NCBI GenBank assembly: GCA_030684935.1
Contig: JAUXXH010000036.1
Location: 31,251-95,250 of the forward strand
Direction: 5' to 3'
Origin: Pseudolabrys sp.
GTDB lineage: Bacteria; Pseudomonadota; Alphaproteobacteria; Rhizobiales; Xanthobacteraceae
DNA length: 64,000 nucleotides
In this document: piece by piece, positions 34,547-42,807 of the stretch
Layout: each line of letters opens with the position of its first letter
Numbering within the stretch: the stretch's first letter is position 1
Made by a program: the position numbers and the translations under genes
Notes under the pieces: generated by a model
Told to the model about the DNA's origin: nothing
The model's input: only the letters and a program-made list of their open reading frames with translations
Databases searched by the model: none

Positions 34547-35026
34547 TTATGCTCCCGCTCGCATCGTCGCAGCGGCCTTCTCGACCGCGCGCAGTATCCG
34601 GTTATGCGAACCGCAGCGGCAGATATTGCCGTCGAGCGCGGCGGCGATTTCGGATCGTGTCGGCTGCGGATTGCTGTCCAGCAGCGCCTTGGCCGAGATC
34701 AGAATGCCGGACAGGCAATAACCGCATTGTCCGGCCTGCTCGTCGAGGAACGCCTGTTGCAATGGATGCGGCGCATCAGCATTGCCGAGGCCCTCGACGG
34801 TAGTGACCTGCTTGCCGGCGACGCTCCAGACCGGCTTGGCGCAGCATTTTTCCGGTGCGCCGTCGATCAGCACCATGCAGCAGCCGCATTGCTCCAGCCC
34901 GCAGCCGAAGCGCGTGCCCATCAGGCCGAGCTCGTTGCGCAACACATCGAGCAGCGGCGTTTCTTCGTTGACCGGCGCCACGCTCACCGGCTTGCCGTTG
35001 ACATGAAATTCGAATGTCTGCGTCAT
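34547..35026 (-). CDS. [2Fe-2S] subunit of molybdenum hydroxylase (IorA-like)
   Basis: The 159 residues have an N-terminal plant-type ferredoxin domain (FGCGLEQCGCCMVLIDG with the downstream cysteine in EKCCAKPV) and a C-terminal helical [2Fe-2S] domain (GQCGYCLSGILISAKALL and GNICRCGSHNRIL). All expected cluster cysteines are present. It passes electrons from the molybdenum centre of the partner encoded three bases downstream. NAD kinase lies 22 bases upstream on the same strand, so the three genes may be one transcript. Confidence 0.93.
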   Translation of the reverse strand: MTQTFEFHVNGKPVSVAPVNEETPLLDVLRNELGLMGTRFGCGLEQCGCCMVLIDGAPEKCCAKPVWSVAGKQVTTVEGLGNADAPHPLQQAFLDEQAGQCGYCLSGILISAKALLDSNPQPTRSEIAAALDGNICRCGSHNRILRAVEKAAATMRAGA

Positions 35027-35048
35027 GGCCTGTCCACGAATTGAAAGA

Positions 35049-35831
35049 TCAAAACCCGAATTGCTCGCTCAGAATGCGCTCGTCGAGGCTGTGGCCGGGA
35101 TCGAACAGCACATTGAGCGAGGTGCCGTGATCCATGGTGATGTCAACCTGCAGGACCGAACGGACCTCGTCGTGATCGGCGACCGCGGCGACCGGACGTT
35201 TGCCGGGGTCCTGCACTTCGATCGTAACTTTGGCCTTGTCCGGCAGCAGCGCGCCGCGCCAGCGCCGCGGCCGGAACGGGCTGATCGGCGTGAGCGCCAG
35301 CAGCGGCGCGTTGATCGGAATGATCGGGCCCTGCGCCGACAGATTGTAGGCGGTCGAACCGGCTGGCGTCGCCACCAGCACGCCATCGGCGACCAGTTCG
35401 GTCAGCCGTTCGCGGCCGTCGATCAGGATGCGCAGGTGCGCCGCCTGCGCGCTCTGGCGGAACAGCGACACTTCGTTGATGGCGCGATGTTCATGCACTT
35501 TGCCCTGGGCGTCGCGGGCCTGCATCACCAACGGGTGGACGATGGTCATGTGTGCGGCATTCAGCCGCTCGACCAGGTTCTGCTCGACGAACTCGTTCAT
35601 CAGAAAGCCGACGGTGCCGCGGTGCATGCCGTAGATCGGCTTGCCGGAATTCATGAACTTGTGCAGGGTTTGCAGCATCAGGCCGTCGCCGCCGAGCGCC
35701 ACGACCACGTCGGCGCTGTCCGGCGCGGCGTTGCCATAGCGCTTCTCCAGCCTGGCGCAGGCCTCCCGCGCCTCGGGCGCCGAACTGGCGACGAACGCAA
35801 TGCGCTGATAACCGGAAACCGGCTTGTTCAT
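35049..35831 (-). CDS. nadK: NAD kinase
   Basis: This 260-residue cytoplasmic enzyme phosphorylates NAD to NADP. The GGDG motif is at residues 47-50 (VVVALGGDG), followed by [13 protein letters not shown], the NE pair in [10 protein letters not shown], and the substrate-site motif [17 protein letters not shown]. Length is as usual for alphaproteobacterial NadK. The two molybdenum hydroxylase genes follow closely downstream; a link through NADP(H) supply is speculative. Confidence 0.95.
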   Translation of the reverse strand: MNKPVSGYQRIAFVASSAPEAREACARLEKRYGNAAPDSADVVVALGGDGLMLQTLHKFMNSGKPIYGMHRGTVGFLMNEFVEQNLVERLNAAHMTIVHPLVMQARDAQGKVHEHRAINEVSLFRQSAQAAHLRILIDGRERLTELVADGVLVATPAGSTAYNLSAQGPIIPINAPLLALTPISPFRPRRWRGALLPDKAKVTIEVQDPGKRPVAAVADHDEVRSVLQVDITMDHGTSLNVLFDPGHSLDERILSEQFGF

Positions 35832-35951
35832 GGAGAGGCACCTGACAATGGAACGCGCCGTGCTCGTCTATACGACTTGGCCCTCGATTGTCGAGGCGGA
35901 GCGGGCCTCGGGGCATTCGTTCTACTTGCGGTTCGCTGCTAAGATAGGCCA

Positions 35952-36332
35952 ATGGCCGGCAAGCTGACGGACTGGGCGCGCACTATAAAGCGCGATGCAC
36001 ATGCGGTATATCTCGCGGCCCGCGACCCCCGCACGCCTTGGTATGCAAAGGCGCTGGCACTCTGTGTGGCAGGGTACGCCCTTTCACCGATCGACCTCAT
36101 CCCGGATTTCATCCCCATCCTTGGATATTTGGACGACGTGATCCTGCTGCCACTCGGTATCTGGGCGGTAGTGAAACTTATCCCGCCGGGGATCATGGCT
36201 GAGCACCGGGCCGCGGCCACGCTAGCGGCCGAGCGTCCGATAAGCCGTACTGCTGCCCTCATCATCGCCCTCATTTGGGCGGCATCCACCGCCCTGACGG
36301 CGTGGCTCGGCTATCGGTATTTTGCGGCCTGA
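35952..36332 (+). CDS. DUF1232 (YkvA-type) small membrane protein
   Basis: The 126 residues carry the DUF1232 core: DPRTPWYAKALALCVAGYA, LSPIDLIPDFIPILGYLDD and VILLPLGIWAVVKLIPP. This short family is found in many bacteria and is predicted to be membrane-associated through two hydrophobic segments; a third hydrophobic helix lies near the C-terminus. Its role is unknown. It is divergent from nadK (120 bases) and convergent with the GlxA-type regulator. Confidence 0.85.
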   Translation: MAGKLTDWARTIKRDAHAVYLAARDPRTPWYAKALALCVAGYALSPIDLIPDFIPILGYLDDVILLPLGIWAVVKLIPPGIMAEHRAAATLAAERPISRTAALIIALIWAASTALTAWLGYRYFAA

Positions 36333-36390
36333 AGTTCAAACTGAGGGCTACTCAGCCGGGCATGTGCTCCGGACCAAAGGTCGATGCACG

Positions 36391-37458
36391 TTACTTTCGC
36401 TGGCTCCGCGCTGCCACGGCGGAGCCCGGCCCGGCCGATGAGCCGCTGGCATAGGCCGGCACCTGGAACCGGCGGCGATACTGCCCGGGCGACAGACCGG
36501 TGGTGCGCTTGAACAGCCGGCGGAAGAATGCGGCATCTTCATAGCCGACATTCCAGCCGATCTCGTCGACCGGCGCGTCGGTGCGCTCCAGCCGCCGCTT
36601 GGCGTCCTCGACGCGCAGCCGCTGCACATAGTCCAGCGGCGCGTAACCCGTTGCTTCGGTAAAGCGGCGCTTGAAGCTGCGTTCGGCAACACCGGAGCGG
36701 CGGATCATTTCGTCGACCGGGTTGGCCACCGAAAAATGCGTTGCCAGCCATTCTTGCGACGCGACGATCGCGGCGTCGCCGTGCGCCTTCGGTCCTTCGA
36801 ACACGATGTAAGGCGCCAGCCCGTCGTGATGCCATTGCAGCGCAAAAAAGCGCGCGATGGTCTGCGCCGCGGTGGCGCCGACGTGACGCGCGATCAGATA
36901 CAGCACCAGATCGTGCCAGGTCATCGACGCGCCGGATGAGACGAACTGCTGGCGCGCGCCAGCGGTGACAAGCACCCGGTCCGGAAAGATCGGCACCGCC
37001 GGATAGGATTGCCGGAACGCGTCGGCATAGCCCCAGTGCACGGTCGACTCGACGTTGTCGAACAAGCCGGTCTCCGCCAGCAGGAAGATGCCGGAGCAGG
37101 CCGAGCACAGGATCGCGCCGCGCTCGTGCATGGCGGCGAGCCAGACCACCAATTCGGGATAGCGGCCTTTCGCCCAACTTCCGTCCGACAGGACCACCGA
37201 TGGCACGATGACGATGTCGGTGGTTTCGATCTCATCGATGCTGCGATGCGCTTCGACGGCCAGGCCGCTCACCAGCGTGACGGGGCCGCGTTTCGCGCCG
37301 ACGATTTCAACCAGAAACGGCGGCGTTGACGGCAGCGACTCCACGGCGCCCAGCAGCTTGAAGGCATTGAGCACGTCGTAAATGCCGCTGAGCGTCGAGA
37401 TTGCCGCGTCCGGCAGCGAGATCAGGCTGACATGCAGTTGCCGGCGGCCCTCTGCCAT
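36391..37458 (-). CDS. GlxA-family transcriptional regulator (DJ-1/PfpI plus AraC HTH)
   Basis: From the ATG at 37458 the protein has 355 residues. The N-terminal DJ-1/PfpI-like domain (about 5-190) has GAILCSACSGIFLLAETGL, with a cysteine at the position equivalent to the family nucleophile elbow. The C-terminal AraC-type domain has two HTH units (MIRRSGVAERSFKRRFTEAT and the unit with WNVGYEDAAFFRRLFKR, ending GLSPGQYRRRF). The regulator is divergent from the methyltransferase gene 141 bases away, its most likely target. Its effector is unknown. Confidence 0.88.
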   Translation of the reverse strand: MAEGRRQLHVSLISLPDAAISTLSGIYDVLNAFKLLGAVESLPSTPPFLVEIVGAKRGPVTLVSGLAVEAHRSIDEIETTDIVIVPSVVLSDGSWAKGRYPELVVWLAAMHERGAILCSACSGIFLLAETGLFDNVESTVHWGYADAFRQSYPAVPIFPDRVLVTAGARQQFVSSGASMTWHDLVLYLIARHVGATAAQTIARFFALQWHHDGLAPYIVFEGPKAHGDAAIVASQEWLATHFSVANPVDEMIRRSGVAERSFKRRFTEATGYAPLDYVQRLRVEDAKRRLERTDAPVDEIGWNVGYEDAAFFRRLFKRTTGLSPGQYRRRFQVPAYASGSSAGPGSAVAARSQRK

Positions 37459-37599
37459 GGCGTCGCAAGCTCCGTTCCGTGCCGTTTGGCACGATCGAAC
37501 CGGTTTTGGCGAAACTGCCACTCATCAAACGATCCGGCAACCGTCATCACGTCGGCATCGCGGGACGCTCCGTCCGGCCACGATACATGGAGATGCACA

Positions 37600-38658
37600 A
37601 TGGGACTCGATCAGCAGAAGGTCCACGACCTGGTCGGCAAGATGATAGGCGAACTGTCGGCCGGCTATGGCGGCGTCATGGCCAGCCTCGGCGACCGGCT
37701 CGGGCTCTACAAGGCCATGCGCGGCGCCGGTCCGGTCAGTTCGCAGGAACTGGCCAAACGCTCCGGCTGCGCCGAGCGCTACGTGCGCGAATGGCTGAAC
37801 GCGCAGGCGGCCGGCGGTTACGTGATCTATCACGCCAAGAGCGGCACCTATGAGCTCACCGCCGAGCAGGCTTACGTGCTGGCCGACGACACCAGCCCGG
37901 TCTTCATCCCGTCGGCCTGGCAGGTGGTCGCCTCGATGTGGGCCGACGAGGAGAAGTCACTGGCGGCGTTCAGGACCGGCAAGGGCGTCAACTGGGGCGA
38001 CCACGACGAGCGGCTCTATTGCGGCGTCGCCGCCTTCTACCGCAATGCCTATCGCGGCAGCCTGGTGCAGGAATGGCTGCCCGCGCTCGAGGGGGTGACC
38101 GCCAAGCTCGCGGCCGGCGCCAAGGTCGCCGACGTCGGCTGCGGCCATGGCCATTCGACCGTTCTGATGGCGCAGGCGTTTCCGAAGTCGCAATTCTGGG
38201 GCTTCGACGTCCATGCGGGATCGGTGCAGGAGGCGCGCGCGGTGGCCAAGGCGGCCGGCGTCGCCGACCGTGTCACGTTCGAGGTCGCCGATGCGAAGTC
38301 CTATCCGAAGCGCGGCTACGACCTGATCTGCTTCTTCGACTGCTTGCATGACATGGGCCGGCCGGTCGATGCTGCAACGCATGCACGCCAGGCGCTGGCC
38401 GAGGACGGCACCGTCATGCTGGTCGAACCCTTTGCCGGCGATCGCGTCGAAGACAACCTCAATCCGGTCGGCCGGCTCTATTATGCCGCGTCGACGACGA
38501 TGTGCTGCGCGCACGCCATCTCCGAGAACGGCACCCACGTGCTCGGCGCACAGGCAGGCAAGTCCCAGCTCAGTCACATCTTCGAGACGTCAGGCTTCCG
38601 CCATTTCCGCACGGCGGTGCAGACGCCCTTCAACATGATCCTGGAGGCGCGGGCGTAG
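37600..38658 (+). CDS. Class I SAM-dependent methyltransferase with N-terminal winged-helix domain
   Basis: The ATG at 37600 is preceded by GGAG with seven-base spacing and gives 352 residues; an upstream open frame was discarded. The N-terminal 100 residues look like the dimerisation/winged-helix domain of O-methyltransferase-like proteins (GLYKAMRGAGPVSSQELAKR). The SAM-binding motif I is ADVGCGHGHS near residue 178, with LICFFDCLHDMG later. The type is found in actinobacteria and Rhizobiales and is mostly uncharacterised. A divergent GlxA-type regulator may control it. Confidence 0.85.
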   Translation: MGLDQQKVHDLVGKMIGELSAGYGGVMASLGDRLGLYKAMRGAGPVSSQELAKRSGCAERYVREWLNAQAAGGYVIYHAKSGTYELTAEQAYVLADDTSPVFIPSAWQVVASMWADEEKSLAAFRTGKGVNWGDHDERLYCGVAAFYRNAYRGSLVQEWLPALEGVTAKLAAGAKVADVGCGHGHSTVLMAQAFPKSQFWGFDVHAGSVQEARAVAKAAGVADRVTFEVADAKSYPKRGYDLICFFDCLHDMGRPVDAATHARQALAEDGTVMLVEPFAGDRVEDNLNPVGRLYYAASTTMCCAHAISENGTHVLGAQAGKSQLSHIFETSGFRHFRTAVQTPFNMILEARA

Positions 38659-38679
38659 CGGGGGCAGGGACGGATGTGG

Positions 38680-38752
38680 CCCGGATGGAGCGACGCGTCA
38701 TCCGGGGCTCGAACGCCGTTAGCCCCGCATTCCGCTGCGCTTTATGCGGGCT
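38680..38752. repeat. Two REP-like palindromes
   Basis: CCCGGATG at 38680-38687 pairs with CATCCGGG at 38699-38706. AGCCCCGCAT at 38721-38730 pairs with ATGCGGGCT at 38744-38752 with one bulge. These follow the methyltransferase stop and resemble REP-type intergenic hairpins common in proteobacteria. Confidence 0.55.
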
Positions 38753-38766
38753 GCAAGGCCGAGTTT

Positions 38767-38792
38767 GCCGGACGCGGTGTGCCGCGCCCGGC
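38767..38792. terminator. Strong hairpin between convergent genes (bidirectional terminator candidate)
   Basis: GCCGG-A-CGCGG pairs with CCGCG-C-CCGGC around a TGTG loop, a ten-pair stem with one A/C mismatch, just before the stop of the TPR gene on the other strand. No T tract follows, so rho-independent activity is uncertain. Confidence 0.45.
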
Positions 38793-38800
38793 AACAGGTC

Positions 38801-39349
38801 TCAATAACTCGCGGTGCCGTCGATCACGGCCTTGAGCTGCACATAGTCCTCGCAGGTGTCGTTGCCGCACAGCGCGCTGACCTTGGCGAGGTGGTCCTTC
38901 GCCATCAGCCGGTTGCCCTGTTCCATGTGCCACATGCCGAAATAGGACCAGGTGCGGGTGTGGTTCGGGTCGGCCTTCAGCGCCGCCTCGTACCAGACCT
39001 TCGATTGATCGTAGTTGCCGGCCTTGCGGTTGGCATAACCGATGTAATTGGCGACATCGGGATGATCGTCGCGGCCGAGCGCATGCATGGCGGCGATGCC
39101 GGCCTGATAATTCCCGGTGACGATCAACTCGCGCGCGGCGCGGTAGTCACGCAGGAATTGGGCGTCGGCAAGTTGCTGCTCGCGCTGTTCGACGGCGCTG
39201 CCTTTCTTCTTGTCCTTCTTTTCGTCGGCGGGCGGCGGGGTGTCGGTGCCGGCGGCAAAAGAAGGCAGCGGGCTCAGCGCGACGGCCGCGCCGAGCAAGG
39301 CGGCGGCGGTCAGCAGATTCCAATGGCGGAGCGTTCGGGCGAGGGTCAT
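38801..39349 (-). CDS. Secreted TPR-repeat protein
   Basis: The ATG at 39349 follows AGGAAAGG and begins a signal peptide (MTLARTLRHWNLLTAAALLG, cleaved near ALA-type SFAA, residue about 33). The mature 150 residues have a lysine-rich segment (DEKKDKKKG) and about three TPR-like helix pairs (AARELIVTGNYQAGIAAMHA, ANYIGYANRKAGNYDQSKVW, TWSYFGMWHMEQGNRLMAKD). It ends with two cysteines (LCGNDTCEDY), possibly a disulfide. It is probably a periplasmic interaction protein. The much longer open frame upstream overlaps the riboswitch region and was discarded. Confidence 0.82.
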   Translation of the reverse strand: MTLARTLRHWNLLTAAALLGAAVALSPLPSFAAGTDTPPPADEKKDKKKGSAVEQREQQLADAQFLRDYRAARELIVTGNYQAGIAAMHALGRDDHPDVANYIGYANRKAGNYDQSKVWYEAALKADPNHTRTWSYFGMWHMEQGNRLMAKDHLAKVSALCGNDTCEDYVQLKAVIDGTASY

Positions 39350-39547
39350 GGCAAAGCCTTTCCTGGGGACGGCGAACGTGGCGAGAGAGTAAGTCGAATC
39401 GTGTCGCTGCACACAAAACAATCCGTGACCGGGGGGTAGTCCCGGCATCGGTGAAAAGTTTTCCCAAGCGCCGAGCCAAAGCGCCGGCTTTGCGGCGAAA
39501 CCGCGGCAAACGCTTGACTCGTCGGGCTTTAGCAACGAACATTTAAC

Positions 39548-39760
39548 CGTGCTGGTTTCCCGGGTCGCACCGGGAACGAAAGAGGGAACACGGCAGCCTG
39601 CGAATTCGACGTTGAATTCGCGGGAAACCGTGGCTGCCCCCGCAACTGTAAGCGGCGAGCCCGCGTCCATGCGGCCACTGGGAGCCTTCGGGAGCCTGGG
39701 AAGGCCGGACGCAACGGGGCTATGACCCGCGAGCCAGGAAACCTGCCAGCGCGGTCACCC
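39548..39760 (+). promoter_or_regulatory. Cobalamin riboswitch
   Basis: This leader has the classical conserved elements: the CCCCGCAACTGTAA core at about 39638-39651 and the B12 box GAGCCAGGAAACCTGCC at 39731-39747, with paired elements between (for example GGGAGCCT/GGGAGCCT-type stems near 39680-39700). It lies about 220 bases upstream of a TonB-dependent receptor gene. Binding of adenosyl- or other cobalamin normally lowers expression of such genes. The exact 5' boundary is estimated. Confidence 0.95.
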
Positions 39761-39977
39761 AACCGGTGGACGGGAGGTCCATACGGAGCGCGCTTTCGCA
39801 GCGGTGACGTCAATGCCGGTGCGATGGCCGTGGATACTTTATTCACGACATCGATGCGGTGAACGTCGCGTGCAGTGACCCTGCGTGTTCGCGTTGCCGT
39901 GTCCTTCGTATCGGATCTTGTCTCACCCGATGTGCTCCCGGCCTTTGGCTGGAGCGCTAACGAAGGAATGTTGCGAT

Positions 39978-42077
39978 ATGGGTACTTTTTCTCGCATTGC
40001 CGGTGCCGGACTGGCAGTGAGCACGCTCCTCGCGCAAAGCGCAGGCGCACAGGATTCGCTGAACAACAGAAGCGTTGCGTTGCCGGCGATCGATGTGTCA
40101 TCGACCCGGACCGGCGGCGGCATTACAGGCGCTTCGACCAGCGTTATCACCGCCGAGGACCTGGAGCGCGCGCCGGAATCGTCGCTGCAGGACATTCTCA
40201 GCCGTGAGGCCGGCATACAGACCACCAGCCTGTACGGCAGCGTCAACGGCACCGGAACCACTGTCGACATGCGCGGCTTCGGTGTCACCGCACCGTCAAA
40301 CGTTCTGGTGCTGGTCGACGGCCGGCGCTTCAACGATTCAGACCTGACCGGTTTTGATTTCAGCCTGATCCCGCGCAACAGCATCGAGCGCATCGAGATT
40401 ACGCGCGGCAACAGCGGCGCGGTTCTCTACGGTGATGGCGCGGTCGGCGGTGTCATCAACGTCGTCACCAAGAATGGCGTCGGCGCCAGGCCGAATGCCC
40501 GCGTGGAAGCCGGGTTCGGAAGCTACAACACCAGGGAAGCCAAGGTTTCGGCCAGCACCTCGTTCGGGCCGTTCTCGACCGCGGTCTTCGGCAATGCCTT
40601 CGAGACCGACGGCTATCGCGACAACAATCGCACCAAGCAGCGGCAGGCGGTGGGTGACATACGTTACAAAATCGATGAGGCGAGCGTGTTCTTCAATATC
40701 GCTGCCGATCATCTCGACCAGCATTTGCCGGGACCGCGGACCATCGCCGACGGCCCATTCGTGGGAAACGTCAACGAGTTCAGAACCAATCCGCGTGGCA
40801 CCAACTATCCGCTCGATAAATTCTCCCGAGACAATATCGCAGTGCGCGGCGGGTTTACTCGCTCGTTGTGGGACGGGATCGAACTGACACTGGATGGCAG
40901 CCTCCGGCGCAAGGACACAACGTTTGCCACCTTCAATCCGATCGGCGGCTTTCTGCCGGCGAATACGCCATCGGCGTTCAACGAGACGACGCTGAGCGCG
41001 GCCTCTATCACGCCGCGCGTCAACTTCGATCGCAGCTGGGGCGACTGGCGGGTCAGCGGCATCGCGGGCGTCGATTTCTACAAGACCAACTACCAGTCGA
41101 ACCGCGCGCTGTTTCAGGGGGCGGCGCCGAATCACGTCTATGACTTCGACCAGACGACGACGGGTTTCTACGCGCAACCGACCTTTACGTTCCGCAACGA
41201 TACCGACGTCTCGCTAGGCGGCCGGATTCAGCGCAATTCCTTCAGCGCCCGCGACACCTTCGATCCGACCGCGCCGGCAGGCCCGTTCGGCGTCAATCCG
41301 CAGGGGCTGCCGCTCGACACCAACGAGACCCAGCGTGCCGTGCATGTCGGGATCGAGCACCGTTTCAGTCCCAACGTCGCGGTATTCGCGCGCATGGCGC
41401 AGAGCTTCCGGTTGCCCAATATCGACGAGCGGGTCGGCGCGACCCCGGTGCTGACGGTCACCGACTTCAACCTGCGCACCCAGCGCTCGCGGGACTATGA
41501 AGGCGGCCTGCGCCTGAACTGGAACCGCTTCGACGTGCAAACAAGCGTCTATGACATGTACCTCACCGACGAGCTGCATTTCAGCCCGATCACCTTTGCC
41601 AACACCAATCTCGATCCGACGCGACGCTACGGTGTCGAGACGATGGTCCGCATGCGTGTTACCGACAGCATTCGCTTGCGCGGCTCGGCGACCCATACCC
41701 GGGCTGTGTTCCGCTCCGGTCCGTTCGCCGGCAACGATGTTACGGAGGTGGCGCGCTGGACCGGCAGTGCCGGGGCCAGTTGGGATGTTTACCAGAAGTA
41801 CCTGATGCTGGACGTCGGTGCGCGCTTTGTCGGCAAGCGGTATCCCGACGGCGATGAGGCCAATCTCGGCGGCAGCATGATCCCGGCCTATGCCTTGGTC
41901 GACGTGCGCGTGGGCGGCGAGATCGACCGATTCTTCTGGTCGTTCGCGGTGCAGAACCTGTTCGACAAGCACTATTACGATTACGCGCTCGACCAGAGTT
42001 TCGCCGGCAACCAACTCGTTCAAACCTATCCGCAGCCGGGCCGGACTTTCATGATGCGGGCCGGCGCAAAGTTCTGA
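39978..42077 (+). CDS. TonB-dependent outer-membrane receptor, probably for cobalamin (BtuB-like)
   Basis: The ATG at 39978 (AGGA about 11 bases before) starts a signal peptide (to about QSAGAQ, residue 24) and gives 699 residues. A TonB-box-like stretch (ALPAIDVSST) and plug domain (SREAGIQTTSLYG, DMRGFGVTAPSNVLVLVDGRR, GAVLYGDGAVGGVINVVTK) precede a 22-strand-type barrel ending in a terminal phenylalanine (MMRAGAKF). Control by the cobalamin riboswitch upstream supports vitamin B12 or cobinamide as ligand. BtuCDF genes are not in the window. The longer open frame starting at 39885 was not used. Confidence 0.92.
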   Translation: MGTFSRIAGAGLAVSTLLAQSAGAQDSLNNRSVALPAIDVSSTRTGGGITGASTSVITAEDLERAPESSLQDILSREAGIQTTSLYGSVNGTGTTVDMRGFGVTAPSNVLVLVDGRRFNDSDLTGFDFSLIPRNSIERIEITRGNSGAVLYGDGAVGGVINVVTKNGVGARPNARVEAGFGSYNTREAKVSASTSFGPFSTAVFGNAFETDGYRDNNRTKQRQAVGDIRYKIDEASVFFNIAADHLDQHLPGPRTIADGPFVGNVNEFRTNPRGTNYPLDKFSRDNIAVRGGFTRSLWDGIELTLDGSLRRKDTTFATFNPIGGFLPANTPSAFNETTLSAASITPRVNFDRSWGDWRVSGIAGVDFYKTNYQSNRALFQGAAPNHVYDFDQTTTGFYAQPTFTFRNDTDVSLGGRIQRNSFSARDTFDPTAPAGPFGVNPQGLPLDTNETQRAVHVGIEHRFSPNVAVFARMAQSFRLPNIDERVGATPVLTVTDFNLRTQRSRDYEGGLRLNWNRFDVQTSVYDMYLTDELHFSPITFANTNLDPTRRYGVETMVRMRVTDSIRLRGSATHTRAVFRSGPFAGNDVTEVARWTGSAGASWDVYQKYLMLDVGARFVGKRYPDGDEANLGGSMIPAYALVDVRVGGEIDRFFWSFAVQNLFDKHYYDYALDQSFAGNQLVQTYPQPGRTFMMRAGAKF

Positions 42078-42084
42078 CGAAACG

Positions 42085-42111
42085 GCGCGGCCGGCTTCCG
42101 GCCGGCCGCGC
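42085..42111 (+). terminator. Hairpin after the TonB receptor gene
   Basis: An 11-pair perfect stem (GCGCGGCCGGC with GCCGGCCGCGC) around a TTCCG loop, eight bases after the stop codon. A weak T-containing stretch (TTCCGTCTG) follows. Probably a terminator or transcript end stabiliser. Confidence 0.6.
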
Positions 42112-42163
42112 TTCCGTCTGCCCGAATCTGGTATGGTTTGCCCCGGAACATGGGGGCCTGCCG

Positions 42164-42745
42164 ATGCTGCAAATTTCGATCATGCGAACCTTGTCCAGCG
42201 TGCTTGTCTGTGCCGTGCTGGCTTATCCGGCGCTGGCCGCCGACGACATTCTCGATGCCATCGATGGCGCCCGCAAAGCCTATCAGGCCGGCGATCTACC
42301 GAATGCGAAACAGTCGCTCGATCTCGCCTCGCAGTTGATCGCGCAGAAGAATGCCGAATCCTTTTCGGCGCTGCTGCCGGAGCCGCTGGCCGGCTGGAAG
42401 GCGGAGAAGGCGCAGGCCACCGCCATGGGCGCGGCCATGTTCGGCGGCGCGTCGTCCGCCAGCCGCAGCTACAGCAATGCCAAGGGCGACACGGTGGAGA
42501 TTTCGATCACTGGCGACAGCGCCATGATCATGCAGCTCGCGCCGATCCTGGGCAATCCGGCGATGGCCGGCGCCATGGGCAAGCTGATCCGCGTCGGCAG
42601 CCAGCGCGCCATCCAGACTCATGACGGCGACGTCATGATGCTGGTCGCCAACAAGGTCCTGGTGCAGGTGCAGGGCTCAGCCGAGGCGTCGGCCAAGCTC
42701 GACTATGCCAAGGCCATCGACGTCGCCCGTCTGTCGAAGATGTAG
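42164..42745 (+). CDS. Secreted protein of unknown function
   Basis: The 193 residues have a signal peptide (MRTLSSVLVCAVLAYPALAA, to about residue 26 from the first ATG). The mature part has a helical segment (ARKAYQAGDLPNAKQSLDLA) resembling a single TPR-like hairpin, then a beta-rich domain with SYSNAKGDTVEISITGD and HDGDVMMLVANKVLVQVQG. I do not recognise the family. A second in-frame ATG seven codons later is an alternative start. It follows the TonB receptor but is separated by a hairpin. Confidence 0.68.
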   Translation: MLQISIMRTLSSVLVCAVLAYPALAADDILDAIDGARKAYQAGDLPNAKQSLDLASQLIAQKNAESFSALLPEPLAGWKAEKAQATAMGAAMFGGASSASRSYSNAKGDTVEISITGDSAMIMQLAPILGNPAMAGAMGKLIRVGSQRAIQTHDGDVMMLVANKVLVQVQGSAEASAKLDYAKAIDVARLSKM

Positions 42746-42758
42746 GGCTCATGTATGG

Positions 42759-42807
42759 GCGCATGATCCGGTCCGAGAACCGGTTCCGGCTTTTCGCGGT
42801 CATGCGC
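42759..42807. repeat. Palindromic repeat of the GCGCATGATCCGG type
   Basis: GCGCATGA at 42759-42766 and TCATGCGC at 42800-42807 are inverse copies, enclosing inner CCGG palindromes. Such elements are common in Bradyrhizobium- and Rhodopseudomonas-like genomes. The right end overlaps the stop region of the metallo-hydrolase gene. Confidence 0.6.

Noticed and set aside
33104..35044. Long plus-strand open frame antisense to the molybdenum hydroxylase genes
   Set aside because: Composition is shadow-like and the two hydroxylase subunits are strongly supported on the minus strand.
39350..39670. Upstream extension of the TPR protein reading frame into the riboswitch region
   Set aside because: The extension is complementary to the cobalamin aptamer; a strong ribosome binding site and signal peptide define the start at 39349.
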